DNA of 7,954 nt from JACDAN01 sp046714355. GTDB taxonomy: Bacteria > Actinomycetota > Thermoleophilia > Gaiellales > Gaiellaceae. Positions 1-6,657 of the stretch are shown in pieces. The stretch lies in contig JBKKAR010000001.1 in assembly GCA_046714355.1 (NCBI GenBank), positions 1 to 7,954 of the forward strand, written 5' to 3'. The position numbers and the translations under genes were made by a program. Every line of letters begins with the position of its first letter. The stretch's first letter is position 1. The notes beneath the pieces are model-generated. The model had not been told where the DNA came from. It was given only the letters and a program-made list of their open reading frames with translations, and ran no database searches.

Positions 1-354
1 GAGCGCCTGGCGCTGGCGCTCGGGGAGCGAGGCGACGAGGGCCCGCAGATCGCCGTTCAACGGCAGGGACGGCGCCGGGTGCTCGCCGAGCTCGGCCGGG
101 ATCTCCCGCTCCCGAGCCGCCCGCTTCCGCGCCGCGTTCACGACGATCCGCCAAAGCCACGGCTCGATGTCTCTCCCGCCGCGAAATCTCCGGCGGTGTC
201 GGACCGCACGGACGAAGGCGTCGTGCACTGCGTCTCTCGCCAACTCGACATCACCGACGATCGCGATCGCCACCCGCAGGAACACGGGGTAGCGAGCACG
301 GTACGCCTCCTCGATCTGGGCGAGGACGACGTCCGGCCGCGCAGCGGTCTTCAC
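1..354 (-). CDS. ECF-type RNA polymerase sigma factor, N-terminal part (runs off window)
   Basis: The 118 visible codons encode the start of an extracytoplasmic-function sigma-70 factor, which would direct RNA polymerase to a specific promoter set. Region 2 spans about residues 15-82. It has AYRARYP at its start, DAVHDAFVRAVR (the region 2.2 core-binding helix) at 41-52, and EPWLWRIVVNAARKRAARER (region 2.3/2.4, -10 recognition) at 64-83. A short linker leads into the beginning of region 4 (LVASLPERQRQAL, 106-118). The rest of region 4 lies beyond base 1. The GTG at 354 is chosen because it leaves the usual short N-terminus before region 2; the ATG at 362 hits an immediate stop. The upstream Shine-Dalgarno is poor, so the start is uncertain. 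The gene lies 36 bp after the PiT stop with no terminator between them on this strand, so it may be co-transcribed. No anti-sigma gene is visible. Its regulon cannot be read from this window. Confidence 0.85.
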   Translation of the reverse strand, partial: MKTAARPDVVLAQIEEAYRARYPVFLRVAIAIVGDVELARDAVHDAFVRAVRHRRRFRGGRDIEPWLWRIVVNAARKRAAREREIPAELGEHPAPSLPLNGDLRALVASLPERQRQAL

Positions 355-390
355 CCCTACATGATCCGCCAGGCGGCGTTTTTCTTTAGT

Positions 391-1485
391 TCAGACTTTC
401 GCCGTGGCGACTCGGAGCCGGCGGCTCTGGCCGCCGCGAGCGAGGAATGCCACAGCGGCGATAGCGGTGGTCATGAGCACTACGAGGTAAGCACCGCCCG
501 GTAGACGCGTCAGCACCTCCATCCCTGCGCCGACGGCGCCGGCGCACGGGATCGTCAGCACCCACGCAATCAGGATGTTCCCGGCGACGCCCCAGCGAAC
601 CGCCGAGAGCTTCGTCGAGGCACCCGCCCCCAGCACCGAGCCGCTGATGGTGTGGGTCGTCGAGACCGGGAAGCCATAGTGGGCGGTCGTCCAGAGAATC
701 GTGGCGCAGGCCGTCTGGGCGGCGAAACCTTGCGGCGGGTCCAGCTTCGCGACGCGCGTTCCGAGCGTCTTGATGATCCGCCACCCGCCGGCGTACGTGC
801 CCATCGCCATCGCCGCCGCGGCGCTGACGATCACCCAGAGCGGAGGCTTCTCGAAGTCCGGTGAGAGATGACCGGAAGCCACCAGGGCAAGCGCCATGAT
901 CCCCATCGTCTTCTGCGCGTCGTTGGTGCCGTGGGTGAACGCCACGAAGCCGCCGGAGACGAGTTGGAGGCGTCGGAAGAACCGGTTGACGAGCCCGGGT
1001 GCGCGCTTCCGGATGATCCAGAGCACCACGATCATCAGCGACGCCGCGAGTAGGGCGCCCAGGACCGGCGCGAGGAGCGACGGGACCAGCACCTTCTCCC
1101 TCAACCCGCCCCACTTGATGACGCCGAAGCCCCCGGCGGCCGCAGCCGAGCCGGCCATGCCTCCGATCAAGGCGTGGCTCGAGCTGGAGGGTAGGCCGAG
1201 ATACCAGGTGATCAGGTTCCAGGTGATCGCACCGACAAGGCCGGCCAGGACGATCTCCAGGGTGATGACCTCCTGGTCGACGATCCCCTTGGCGATCGTC
1301 GCCGCCACCTCGAACGAGACGAAGGCGCCGAGGAAATTCAGGACGGCGGCGCTGAGGACCGCGGCCCGCGGCGAGAGCGCCCTGGTCGAAACGGACGTGG
1401 CGATCGAGTTCGCGGTGTCGTGGAAGCCGTTCGTGAAGTCGAAGAAGAGCGCGACTGCGACGACGGCGAAGAGCGTCAGCTCCAT
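391..1485 (-). CDS. pit: PiT-family low-affinity inorganic phosphate transporter
   Basis: This 364-residue integral membrane protein of the PiT family (PF01384) moves inorganic phosphate, usually as a metal-phosphate complex, across the cytoplasmic membrane with H+ or Na+. The internal duplication typical of the family is plain. The signature GFHDTANSIAT (20-30) recurs as FTHGTNDAQKTMGIM (183-197), and LGLPSSSSHALIGG (96-109) recurs as GFPVSTTHTISGS (271-283). Hydrophobic segments run through the whole length, with a polar central loop around 158-172 (RKRAPGLVNRFFRR). It is shorter than the roughly 500-residue E. coli PitA but in the range of many bacterial family members. The ATG at 1485 is the only reasonable start, since TAG lies two codons upstream; the SD is weak. 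It follows the DUF47 gene by 12 bp, the common DUF47-pit pairing. Sodium versus proton coupling cannot be told from the sequence. Confidence 0.93.
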   Translation of the reverse strand: MELTLFAVVAVALFFDFTNGFHDTANSIATSVSTRALSPRAAVLSAAVLNFLGAFVSFEVAATIAKGIVDQEVITLEIVLAGLVGAITWNLITWYLGLPSSSSHALIGGMAGSAAAAGGFGVIKWGGLREKVLVPSLLAPVLGALLAASLMIVVLWIIRKRAPGLVNRFFRRLQLVSGGFVAFTHGTNDAQKTMGIMALALVASGHLSPDFEKPPLWVIVSAAAAMAMGTYAGGWRIIKTLGTRVAKLDPPQGFAAQTACATILWTTAHYGFPVSTTHTISGSVLGAGASTKLSAVRWGVAGNILIAWVLTIPCAGAVGAGMEVLTRLPGGAYLVVLMTTAIAAVAFLARGGQSRRLRVATAKV

Positions 1486-1497
1486 GGTCTAGGGCAC

Positions 1498-2118
1498 TTA
1501 GAGGTTCTTGACGACGATGTTTCCGACGACGTCGGCGGTGGTCTCGCAAGCATCGATCGCGTCCTCGAGCGCCTCGAAGATGTCCTTCCAGCGGATCACC
1601 GTCACGGCGTCGACTTCTCCGTTCTCGAACAACCCCGCGATCGCGTCGCGAACGATGCGGTCCCCCTCGTCCTCCAGCCTCTTGACCTCGACGAGATGAC
1701 GCTGCGCGCCTCGAAAGCCCCGCAGCTCCGCGAGCGCGCGGGCAAGGTGCTCGACCGCCTCGACGAGCACGCGGCACTGCTCGAGCGCCTCTTCCATCGT
1801 CCGGTCGACCTTGTAGAGCCCGAGGAGGTCCGAGGCGTTCTCGATGAAGTCGACCACGTCGTCGATCACCTTCGCGAGCTCGTAGATGTCCTCGCGGTCG
1901 AAGGGGGTGATGTACTGCGTGTTGAGCAGCTCGATGGTCTGGCGCGTGAGGTCGTCGCCCTTGTTCTCGAGCTCCTTCACCTCCGCCTGGCTGACCTCGG
2001 CCTGCGGCCAGGTCCGGAACCGGACCTCCGCCTTTCTCGCAGCCTCGAGCGCATTCTGGCCGGTGGCAGTTAAGAGGTCGTAGAACTCGGTTGTCCGAGG
2101 GACGAGCGAGATCTTCAT
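1498..2118 (-). CDS. DUF47 / PhoU-like phosphate transport regulator (Pit accessory protein)
   Basis: This 206-residue, mostly helical, soluble protein belongs to the DUF47 family (PF01865), which is related to PhoU. It shows repeated acidic helices that in PhoU-type proteins carry E-x3-D metal-binding motifs: ELENKGDDL (49-57), FDREDIYELAKVIDDVVDFIE (73-93), LEDEGDRIVRD (148-158) and WKDIFEALEDAIDACE (177-192). Members are usually encoded next to pit genes and are thought to modulate that transporter. Here the PiT gene begins 12 bp downstream and phoU ends 26 bp upstream, so the two PhoU-type proteins are adjacent. The frame stays open upstream to 2286, but that part lies inside phoU and is arginine-rich shadow sequence. 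The ATG at 2118 starts MKISLVPRTTEFYDLL, a normal N-terminus for the family. A strong SD is lacking, which suggests translation coupled to phoU. Confidence 0.9.
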   Translation of the reverse strand: MKISLVPRTTEFYDLLTATGQNALEAARKAEVRFRTWPQAEVSQAEVKELENKGDDLTRQTIELLNTQYITPFDREDIYELAKVIDDVVDFIENASDLLGLYKVDRTMEEALEQCRVLVEAVEHLARALAELRGFRGAQRHLVEVKRLEDEGDRIVRDAIAGLFENGEVDAVTVIRWKDIFEALEDAIDACETTADVVGNIVVKNL

Positions 2119-2144
2119 GCGGGCGAACCGTAACGGAGCTGGAG

Positions 2145-2855
2145 CTACGAGTCTTCGGGATGCGAAGCGTCCGTGAACTCCCGGAACTCGCCGGTGACCA
2201 GGTAGGCGGTCTGCTCGCCGGTGTCGACCGCGTGGTCTCCGATGCGCTCCAGGCAGCGGGAGACGATGATCATGCGGAGCCCCCACTCCCGGATCGCCGG
2301 ATCGTTTCCGAGCTCGAAGACGTGCTGCACGACCCGCCGGTTCGCGCGGTCGATCAGCTCGTCGAGCTCCGGGAGGCTCTCCGCGCCGGCGAGGTCCCGC
2401 TCGGCGAACGATCTCATCGCCACACGGATCATCTCCTCGGCTCGGGCGCCCATCTCCTCAAAGGCCTCTACGAGAGTCGCGTCGGGCTTGAGGTCGGCCG
2501 ACAGCTTGGTGAGTTTCGCGATCGTCACGCAGAGGTCGGCCATCCGCTCGAGCCCGAGATTGATGTGGAGCACGGCCAGCACGAGCCGAAGATCGACGGC
2601 GACCGGCGTCTGGCGAGCCAAGAGCTGCTCGATCCCCTTGGTGATCTCGAGGTACCGAGAGTCGACCTCGTCGTCGAAGGCGATCACCTCGTCGGCCAGC
2701 TCCGAGTCTTGCTGCTCCAGCGCGTTGATGGCGCCGCGCAGCGAACGAAGGACGAGCTCGCTCTCTTCCTGGAGGTTGGCTTCGAGCCGGTCGAGCGCCT
2801 CCTGGAAGGACATCCTCATCCCATGAGAATAGTCGGCCCCTATCGCTTCGTTCAT
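2145..2855 (-). CDS. phoU: PhoU, phosphate signalling regulator
   Basis: PhoU is a cytoplasmic helical-bundle protein that links the PstSCAB transporter to the PhoR-type kinase and holds the Pho response off when phosphate is plentiful. The 236 residues show the two-repeat layout of PF01895. Each half ends in a metal-binding helix, LERMADLC (102-109) and LERIGDHAVD (202-211), and FDDEVDSRYLEI (60-71) is the matching acidic helix of the first half. The length is normal. Translation may begin at the ATG at 2855, which has a TAGGG about 7 bases upstream, or at the ATG at 2819, which gives the common MRMSFQEALDRLE beginning. The upstream one is reported on SD grounds, with limited confidence. The gene lies 24 bp after pstB, as in most pst operons, and 26 bp before the DUF47 gene. 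Confidence 0.95.
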   Translation of the reverse strand: MNEAIGADYSHGMRMSFQEALDRLEANLQEESELVLRSLRGAINALEQQDSELADEVIAFDDEVDSRYLEITKGIEQLLARQTPVAVDLRLVLAVLHINLGLERMADLCVTIAKLTKLSADLKPDATLVEAFEEMGARAEEMIRVAMRSFAERDLAGAESLPELDELIDRANRRVVQHVFELGNDPAIREWGLRMIIVSRCLERIGDHAVDTGEQTAYLVTGEFREFTDASHPEDS

Positions 2856-2879
2856 GTGGATGCCCTAGCGTTCGAGTGC

Positions 2880-3716
2880 TTAGCCAAAGCGGCCGGTGAC
2901 GTAGTCCTCCGTCCGTTTGTCGGACGGCTGCGTGAAGATCTTCGAGGTGGCGTCGTACTCGACGAGGATTCCGGTGCGCTGGCCTTCCTCACCGCGAGTG
3001 ACGCTGAAGAAGGCTGTCATGTCGGCGACGCGGGCCGCCTGCTGCATGTTGTGGGTGACGACGACGATCGTGTAGTCCTTCTTCAGCTCGTGCATGAGGT
3101 CCTCGATGCGCGTTGTCGCGATCGGATCGAGGGCCGACGCCGGCTCGTCCATCAGAATCACCTCGGGCTCGACGGCGAGGCAGCGCGCGATGCAGAGCCG
3201 CTGCTGCTGGCCGCCCGACAGACTCAGCGCGTTGGACTTCAGCCGGTCCTTCGCCTCATCCCAGAGCGCCGCCTGCTGCAGCGCCTTCTCGACGCGGTCG
3301 TCGAGCCCGTCGGTCATGCCCAGTACCCGCGGGCCGAAGGCGACGTTGTCGTAGATCGACTTCGGGAAGGGGTTCGGCTTCTGAAACACCATGCCGATCC
3401 TCCTGCGCACCTCGACAGGATCGACATGCGTTCCGTACAGGTCTTCACCGTGGTAGAGGATCGTGCCCTCCACCTTTGCGCTCGGGATGAGGTCGTTCAT
3501 GCGGTTGAAGCAGCGGATGAACGTGCTCTTGCCACAGCCGGACGGCCCGATGAAGGCCGTCACGAAGTTGCGGTAGACCTCCAGCGATACCCCTTGCAAC
3601 GCTTGGTTGGCACCGTAGGACACACCAAGGTCCTTGACGTCGAAGACGACTTCACGGAATTCCTTTGCAGGGAGCGGACGTGCTTGCTGGGCGACATCGA
3701 CGTTCACGCCGGCCAT
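2880..3716 (-). CDS. pstB: PstB, phosphate ABC transporter ATP-binding protein
   Basis: This is the cytoplasmic ATPase that powers phosphate import through PstCA (278 residues from the chosen start). All ABC motifs are intact: Walker A GPSGCGKST (57-65), Q-loop glutamine in VFQKPNPFP (110-118), signature LSGGQQQR (166-173), Walker B VILMDEP (186-192), D-loop SALDP (194-198) and the switch histidine in VVVTHNMQQAARV (218-230). The RCFNRMNDLIPSAKVEG stretch and the C-terminal KRTEDYVTGRFG are typical of PstB rather than of general ABC ATPases. The ATG at 3716 gives MAGVNVDVAQQ. Its SD is weak, and an AGAAGG sits farther up at the pstA stop, so TTG at 3731 or GTG at 3740 (overlapping the pstA TGA as GTGA) are real alternatives that would add 5-8 residues. 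The gap to pstA is 20 bp. Confidence 0.97.
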   Translation of the reverse strand: MAGVNVDVAQQARPLPAKEFREVVFDVKDLGVSYGANQALQGVSLEVYRNFVTAFIGPSGCGKSTFIRCFNRMNDLIPSAKVEGTILYHGEDLYGTHVDPVEVRRRIGMVFQKPNPFPKSIYDNVAFGPRVLGMTDGLDDRVEKALQQAALWDEAKDRLKSNALSLSGGQQQRLCIARCLAVEPEVILMDEPASALDPIATTRIEDLMHELKKDYTIVVVTHNMQQAARVADMTAFFSVTRGEEGQRTGILVEYDATSKIFTQPSDKRTEDYVTGRFG

Positions 3717-3736
3717 TGTGACGGACGACAAAGAGG

Positions 3737-4612
3737 TCACCACCTTCTCTCGTAGCGATTGCGAAGCCAGATCGCGAACGCGTTTAGTGTCAAGAGGATG
3801 GCGAGGAGCACGATGATCCCGGAGGCAGCGAGGGTTCGGAACTCGTCCTGGGGTCGCGCGATCCACTGGTAGATCTGTACGGGAAGCGCGGTGAAGTCAC
3901 CCAACAGCGTCGGGTTGAACGAGACGTAGGTCAGCGCGCCGACCAGCAGGAGCGGCGCCGTCTCCCCCAGACCTCGCGAGAGCGCGAGGATCGAGCCGGT
4001 CGCGATCCCCGGAAGCGCTCCCGGAAGTACCTGGCGCCAGACGACCTGCCACTTCGTCGAGCCGAGGGCGTACGCCCCCTGCCGGATCGAGTCGGGCACG
4101 GCGCGGATCGCCTCCCGGGCGGCGATGATCACCGTCGGGAGCACGAGCAGCGTCAGGATCATCGCCCCGGCGAGGAGAACACGGCCGAGGCCGAGCCCGC
4201 GGACGAGGAAGGCGAGCCCGAGAATCCCGTAGACGATCGAGGGGACCGCGGCGAGATTCTGGATGTTGACCTCGAGCATGCGGTTGTACCAGCGGTCCCG
4301 GTTTGCGTACTCCTCGAGGTAGATCGCGGTTCCCACGCCCAGCGGGACCGTGAAGGCGAGCAGCAGGATCCCGATGTAGATCGTCGCGAGAATTGCGGGC
4401 TCCGCCCCGGCGATCTGCGGATCTGCCGAGGGTGCCTCGAAGAACAGGACGAGGTCGACGAACCTGTACCCCTCGAAGAGGACCTGGACGAGCAACGCTC
4501 CCAGCGTCAGGAATCCGATCAGCAGGGAGAAGATCAGGAAGCCGTAGAAGATCCGGCCCGACCAAAGTCCGCGCGGCCTGCCTTTGTGGAGGTTCCCGGC
4601 GGCGGCGCTCAT
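3737..4612 (-). CDS. pstA: PstA, phosphate ABC transporter permease subunit
   Basis: This is one half of the membrane channel of the high-affinity phosphate importer (291 residues), forming a heterodimer with PstC and docking on PstB. About six hydrophobic segments are visible, at roughly 21-47, 73-98, 118-138, 143-165, 197-228 and 261-284. The EAA loop that contacts the ATPase is AVPDSIRQGAYALGSTKWQ (171-189). The region ALSRGLGETAPLLLVGA (210-226) is characteristic of PstA. The ATG at 4612 overlaps the pstC stop as ATGA and follows an excellent SD, so translation is coupled to pstC. The frame stays open upstream into pstC, but that part is out-of-frame pstC sequence. The C-terminus ends in LRNRYERRW. 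Confidence 0.96.
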   Translation of the reverse strand: MSAAAGNLHKGRPRGLWSGRIFYGFLIFSLLIGFLTLGALLVQVLFEGYRFVDLVLFFEAPSADPQIAGAEPAILATIYIGILLLAFTVPLGVGTAIYLEEYANRDRWYNRMLEVNIQNLAAVPSIVYGILGLAFLVRGLGLGRVLLAGAMILTLLVLPTVIIAAREAIRAVPDSIRQGAYALGSTKWQVVWRQVLPGALPGIATGSILALSRGLGETAPLLLVGALTYVSFNPTLLGDFTALPVQIYQWIARPQDEFRTLAASGIIVLLAILLTLNAFAIWLRNRYERRW

Positions 4613-5535
4613 TCGTACACCTCCCGGAAACGGCGGACGAGCCTGACCGCGAAGAGGTTCATCACGAAGGTCAGGACGAAGAGCGTCGCGCCGACGGCGA
4701 AGATCGTCTTGTACTCGATCGACCCGGTCGGGACGTCGCCCTGACCGGTGGCGGCGATGAAGGCGGTCATGGTCTGCACCGCCTCCATGGGGTTCCACGT
4801 GAAGTTCGGCTGCCCGCCGGCGGCGATCAGCACGATCATCGTCTCGCCGACCGCGCGTGAGATCGCGAGCACGAACGAGGCGATGATCCCGGAGATCGCG
4901 GCGGGGACGACGATCAGCGTCGAGACGTGGAGGCGCGTCGACCCGAGGGCGTAGGCGCCGTCACGCAGGTCCTGCGGCACCGCCGACATCGAGTCTTCGG
5001 AGATCGACGCGACGGTCGGAAGCAGCATCACGCCCATCACGAGCCCCGCGCTGAGCGCGCTGAAGACGCCGACGGGAAGGCCGATTTCCTGGAGCCTCGG
5101 CGCGACGAAGGTGAGCGCGAAGTAGCCGTAGACGACGGTCGGGACCCCGGCCAGGATCTCGAGCAGCGGCTTGAGGATCTTCCGCGTCCGCGGCTGCGCG
5201 TACTCGCTCAGGTAGATCGCAGCTCCGAGCCCGAACGGTACGCACACGAGGCAGGCACACCCCGTGACGAGCAGCGTTCCTGCGATCAGCGGCAGGACGC
5301 CGAACGACGCCGGCTCGAACAGGGGCGACCAGTCCGTCCCGGTCAGAAAGTCGACGATCGAGATCTCGCGGAAGAACTCGATCGCGGGCTGGAAGAGGGC
5401 CAGGACGATCCCCACCGTCGTCGCGACCGAGACAAAGGCGCAAAGGGCGAGGACGACCTTGACGACGTCCTCGCCCCAGCGCCTGCGAGTGGCGCGGAGC
5501 CGGAGTGGCTGTGGTGCTGCTGCTCGTGTCGCCAC
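4609..5535 (-). CDS. pstC: PstC, phosphate ABC transporter permease subunit
   Basis: This is the other membrane subunit of the phosphate importer (308 residues). A basic cytoplasmic N-terminus (RLRATRRRWGED, 12-23) precedes the first membrane segment at about 24-48. An extracytoplasmic stretch with FLTGTDWSPLFEPASFGVLP (63-82) is typical of PstC. Further hydrophobic segments lie at roughly 79-108, 124-146, 156-177, 207-238 and 275-299. The EAA loop is AVPQDLRDGAYALGSTRLH (185-203), followed by AISRAVGETMIVLIAAGG (224-241), the PstC counterpart of the matching region in PstA. The start is GTG at 5535 with an AGGG about 5 bases upstream; no ATG in this frame is suitable. The gene is separated from pstS2 by 60 bp that hold a hairpin, and overlaps pstA by 4 bp. 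Confidence 0.96.
   Translation of the reverse strand: MATRAAAPQPLRLRATRRRWGEDVVKVVLALCAFVSVATTVGIVLALFQPAIEFFREISIVDFLTGTDWSPLFEPASFGVLPLIAGTLLVTGCACLVCVPFGLGAAIYLSEYAQPRTRKILKPLLEILAGVPTVVYGYFALTFVAPRLQEIGLPVGVFSALSAGLVMGVMLLPTVASISEDSMSAVPQDLRDGAYALGSTRLHVSTLIVVPAAISGIIASFVLAISRAVGETMIVLIAAGGQPNFTWNPMEAVQTMTAFIAATGQGDVPTGSIEYKTIFAVGATLFVLTFVMNLFAVRLVRRFREVYE
4618..4625 (-). promoter_or_regulatory. Strong ribosome binding site of pstA
   Basis: Read on the minus strand, GGGAGGTG precedes the ATG at 4612; the GGAGG core is 7 nt away. It lies inside the last codons of pstC and fixes the pstA start. It is one of the two clear Shine-Dalgarno sequences in the window. Confidence 0.8.
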
Positions 5536-5563
5536 TCCGGCCCTGCGTCCCCTTTCTATTCAC

Positions 5564-5591
5564 GCGGTGCCAGGCTTAAGCTTGGCACCGC
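5564..5591 (-). repeat. Perfect 9-bp inverted repeat (RNA hairpin) between pstS2 and pstC
   Basis: GCGGTGCCA and its exact complement flank a 10-base centre that contains GCTTAAGC, so the stem can continue past one mismatch to a small UUAA loop. It begins four bases after the pstS2 stop codon. On the minus-strand transcript it is followed by GTGAATAG rather than a U run, so it is not a standard intrinsic terminator. By analogy with hairpins after binding-protein genes in other ABC operons, it may stabilise the upstream mRNA or partly block read-through, giving more binding protein than permease. That role is inferred. Confidence 0.7.
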
Positions 5592-5595
5592 CACC

Positions 5596-6546
5596 TCAAT
5601 AGTTCTTGCGGTTCTTGATCGCGGTGTTGTACTGCCTTTGGGCCTTGCGCAGTTGCGCCCTCGTCAGCGGCACGATCTTCGCAGTCCGCGAGATCGCCTT
5701 CTCGTTCACGATCATGTGACGGATGAAAGCGGCGACGACGTCCCGCTTGAACGCCTTCTTCTTCGAGTAGACGAAGAGGCCGCGGGAGAGCGGCCTGTAC
5801 TGGCGGCTCTGGACGGATGCCACGCTCGGCGTGACGCAACCGTTACCGGAGTTGACCTGGAGGACCTTCAGGCGACTCTTGTTCTCGAGGTAGTACGAGA
5901 GCCCGAAGTACCCCATTGCGCCGCGCTCGCCGGAAACGCCGCGAACCAGCACGTTGTCGTCCTCGGAGGCCGAGTAGTCGGACCGGCTCTGACGGGCACG
6001 TCCGTTGATCTTCTCGGTGAAGAACTCGAACGTCCCGGAGTCGGTGCCCGGCCCGAACAGCTTCAGCGCGACGTTCGGGAACCCGGCCCGGACCTGGCTC
6101 CAGTTGTCCACCTTCGAGCCGCGATCCCAGATCTTCTTCAGCTCGTCCGTCGTCAGGCAGTTGACCCAGGTGTTCTGCCGGTTGACGACGAGCGAGATCC
6201 CGTCGTTCGCCACCAGGAACTGGATGTAACCGACGCCGGCCGTATGACACTTCGCCGCCTCGGAGAGGCGAATGGGCCGTGACGCGTTCGACAGATCCGT
6301 CTCGTTCTTGCAGAAGCGCTCGAAACCGCCGCCCGTGCCGGAGACCCCGACGACGACGCGGGCGCCCGAGTACTTGCGCTCGTAACTCTCGGCGGCAGCC
6401 TGGGCGAAGGGCGCGACTGTGCTCGAGCCGTCCGCCTGGACCGTCCCCCTGATGGCTTGCGCGCCGGCGACGGCGGCTGCGACCGTCGCGAGCGCGACAA
6501 CCGCCGTTCCGCCTCCGACGAGCAGAAGCCTGCGGATCCTTCTCAT
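5596..6546 (-). CDS. pstS: PstS2, second phosphate-binding protein (SphX-like, basic, non-lipidated)
   Basis: This 316-residue phosphate-binding protein of the PstS/SphX class would deliver phosphate to PstCA. The N-terminus MRRIRRLLL and a hydrophobic core to about 28 form a Sec signal peptide with likely signal peptidase I sites near AGAQA (27-31); no lipobox cysteine is present. Ligand-binding motifs are ADGSSTVAP (38-46), SGTGGGFERFC (69-79), ETDLSNASRPI (82-92), VANDGISLVVN (112-122) and FGPGTDSGTF (164-173). Four cysteines (79, 100, 130, 237) match those of PstS1 with identical spacing. The mature part is strongly basic: by hand count 44 Lys+Arg versus 23 Asp+Glu. The ATG at 6546 has an ideal SD; the frame is open far upstream, but only through pstS1 in a shadow frame. 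A PHO-box-like site lies upstream, suggesting its own promoter. Confidence 0.95.
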   Translation of the reverse strand: MRRIRRLLLVGGGTAVVALATVAAAVAGAQAIRGTVQADGSSTVAPFAQAAAESYERKYSGARVVVGVSGTGGGFERFCKNETDLSNASRPIRLSEAAKCHTAGVGYIQFLVANDGISLVVNRQNTWVNCLTTDELKKIWDRGSKVDNWSQVRAGFPNVALKLFGPGTDSGTFEFFTEKINGRARQSRSDYSASEDDNVLVRGVSGERGAMGYFGLSYYLENKSRLKVLQVNSGNGCVTPSVASVQSRQYRPLSRGLFVYSKKKAFKRDVVAAFIRHMIVNEKAISRTAKIVPLTRAQLRKAQRQYNTAIKNRKNY

Positions 6547-6554
6547 GTTGTTGT

Positions 6555-6561
6555 CCCCTTT
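6555..6561 (-). promoter_or_regulatory. Ribosome binding site of pstS2
   Basis: AAAGGGG on the minus strand lies 8 nt before the ATG at 6546. It decides the start of pstS2 within a much longer open frame and predicts efficient translation. Confidence 0.8.
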
Positions 6562-6619
6562 CGAAGTCCTGCCTGGTCCCAGACGATTGTTCAGAGGCCC
6601 GTTGTGCCCATGGGTTCCA

Positions 6620-6652
6620 GAGACGTGAAGGTCTGGTTGCGATCCGGTGAAC
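6620..6652 (-). promoter_or_regulatory. Putative second PHO box, upstream of pstS2
   Basis: On the minus strand GTTCACC (6652-6646) and CTTCACG (6630-6624) lie exactly 22 bp apart, two 11-bp repeat units, with a middle unit CGCAACCAGAC. Lined up without gaps against the stronger site in front of pstS1, 22 of 33 positions are identical by hand count. The site ends 73 bp before the pstS2 ATG and begins 5 bp after the long hairpin. This fits a PhoP-controlled promoter for pstS2. A -10 could be AACAAT at 6591-6586 or CACAAC at 6606-6601, but neither is convincing. Confidence 0.5.
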
Positions 6653-6657
6653 CCGTT

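Noticed and set aside
366..387. Terminator-like hairpin followed by a T-rich run on the plus strand, between pit and the sigma gene
   Set aside because: The stem is only 4 bp, it points opposite to every gene in the window, and no plus-strand gene lies upstream of it. On the minus strand the A-rich side comes first, so it cannot end the pit transcript.
386..1777. Minus-strand frame of 463 codons overlapping pit and the DUF47 gene
   Set aside because: It is arginine-rich, low-complexity translation in the wrong frame of two well-supported genes.
2091..3755. Long plus-strand open frame of 554 codons
   Set aside because: It runs antisense across the start of the DUF47 gene, phoU and pstB, all strongly recognised. 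Its composition (Arg, Asp, Glu, Leu, Val rich, no domain) is typical of an antisense frame in high-GC DNA.
4927..6282. Plus-strand open frame of 451 codons
   Set aside because: It is antisense to pstC and pstS2 with no recognisable domain; the opposite strand carries conserved proteins.
6579..6657. Short inverted repeats (6 bp) within the pstS1-pstS2 gap, for example gggttc with gaaccc
   Set aside because: Six-base pairs with loops of 30 or more bases are expected by chance in GC-rich DNA; they also overlap the PHO-like repeats, which explain part of the similarity.
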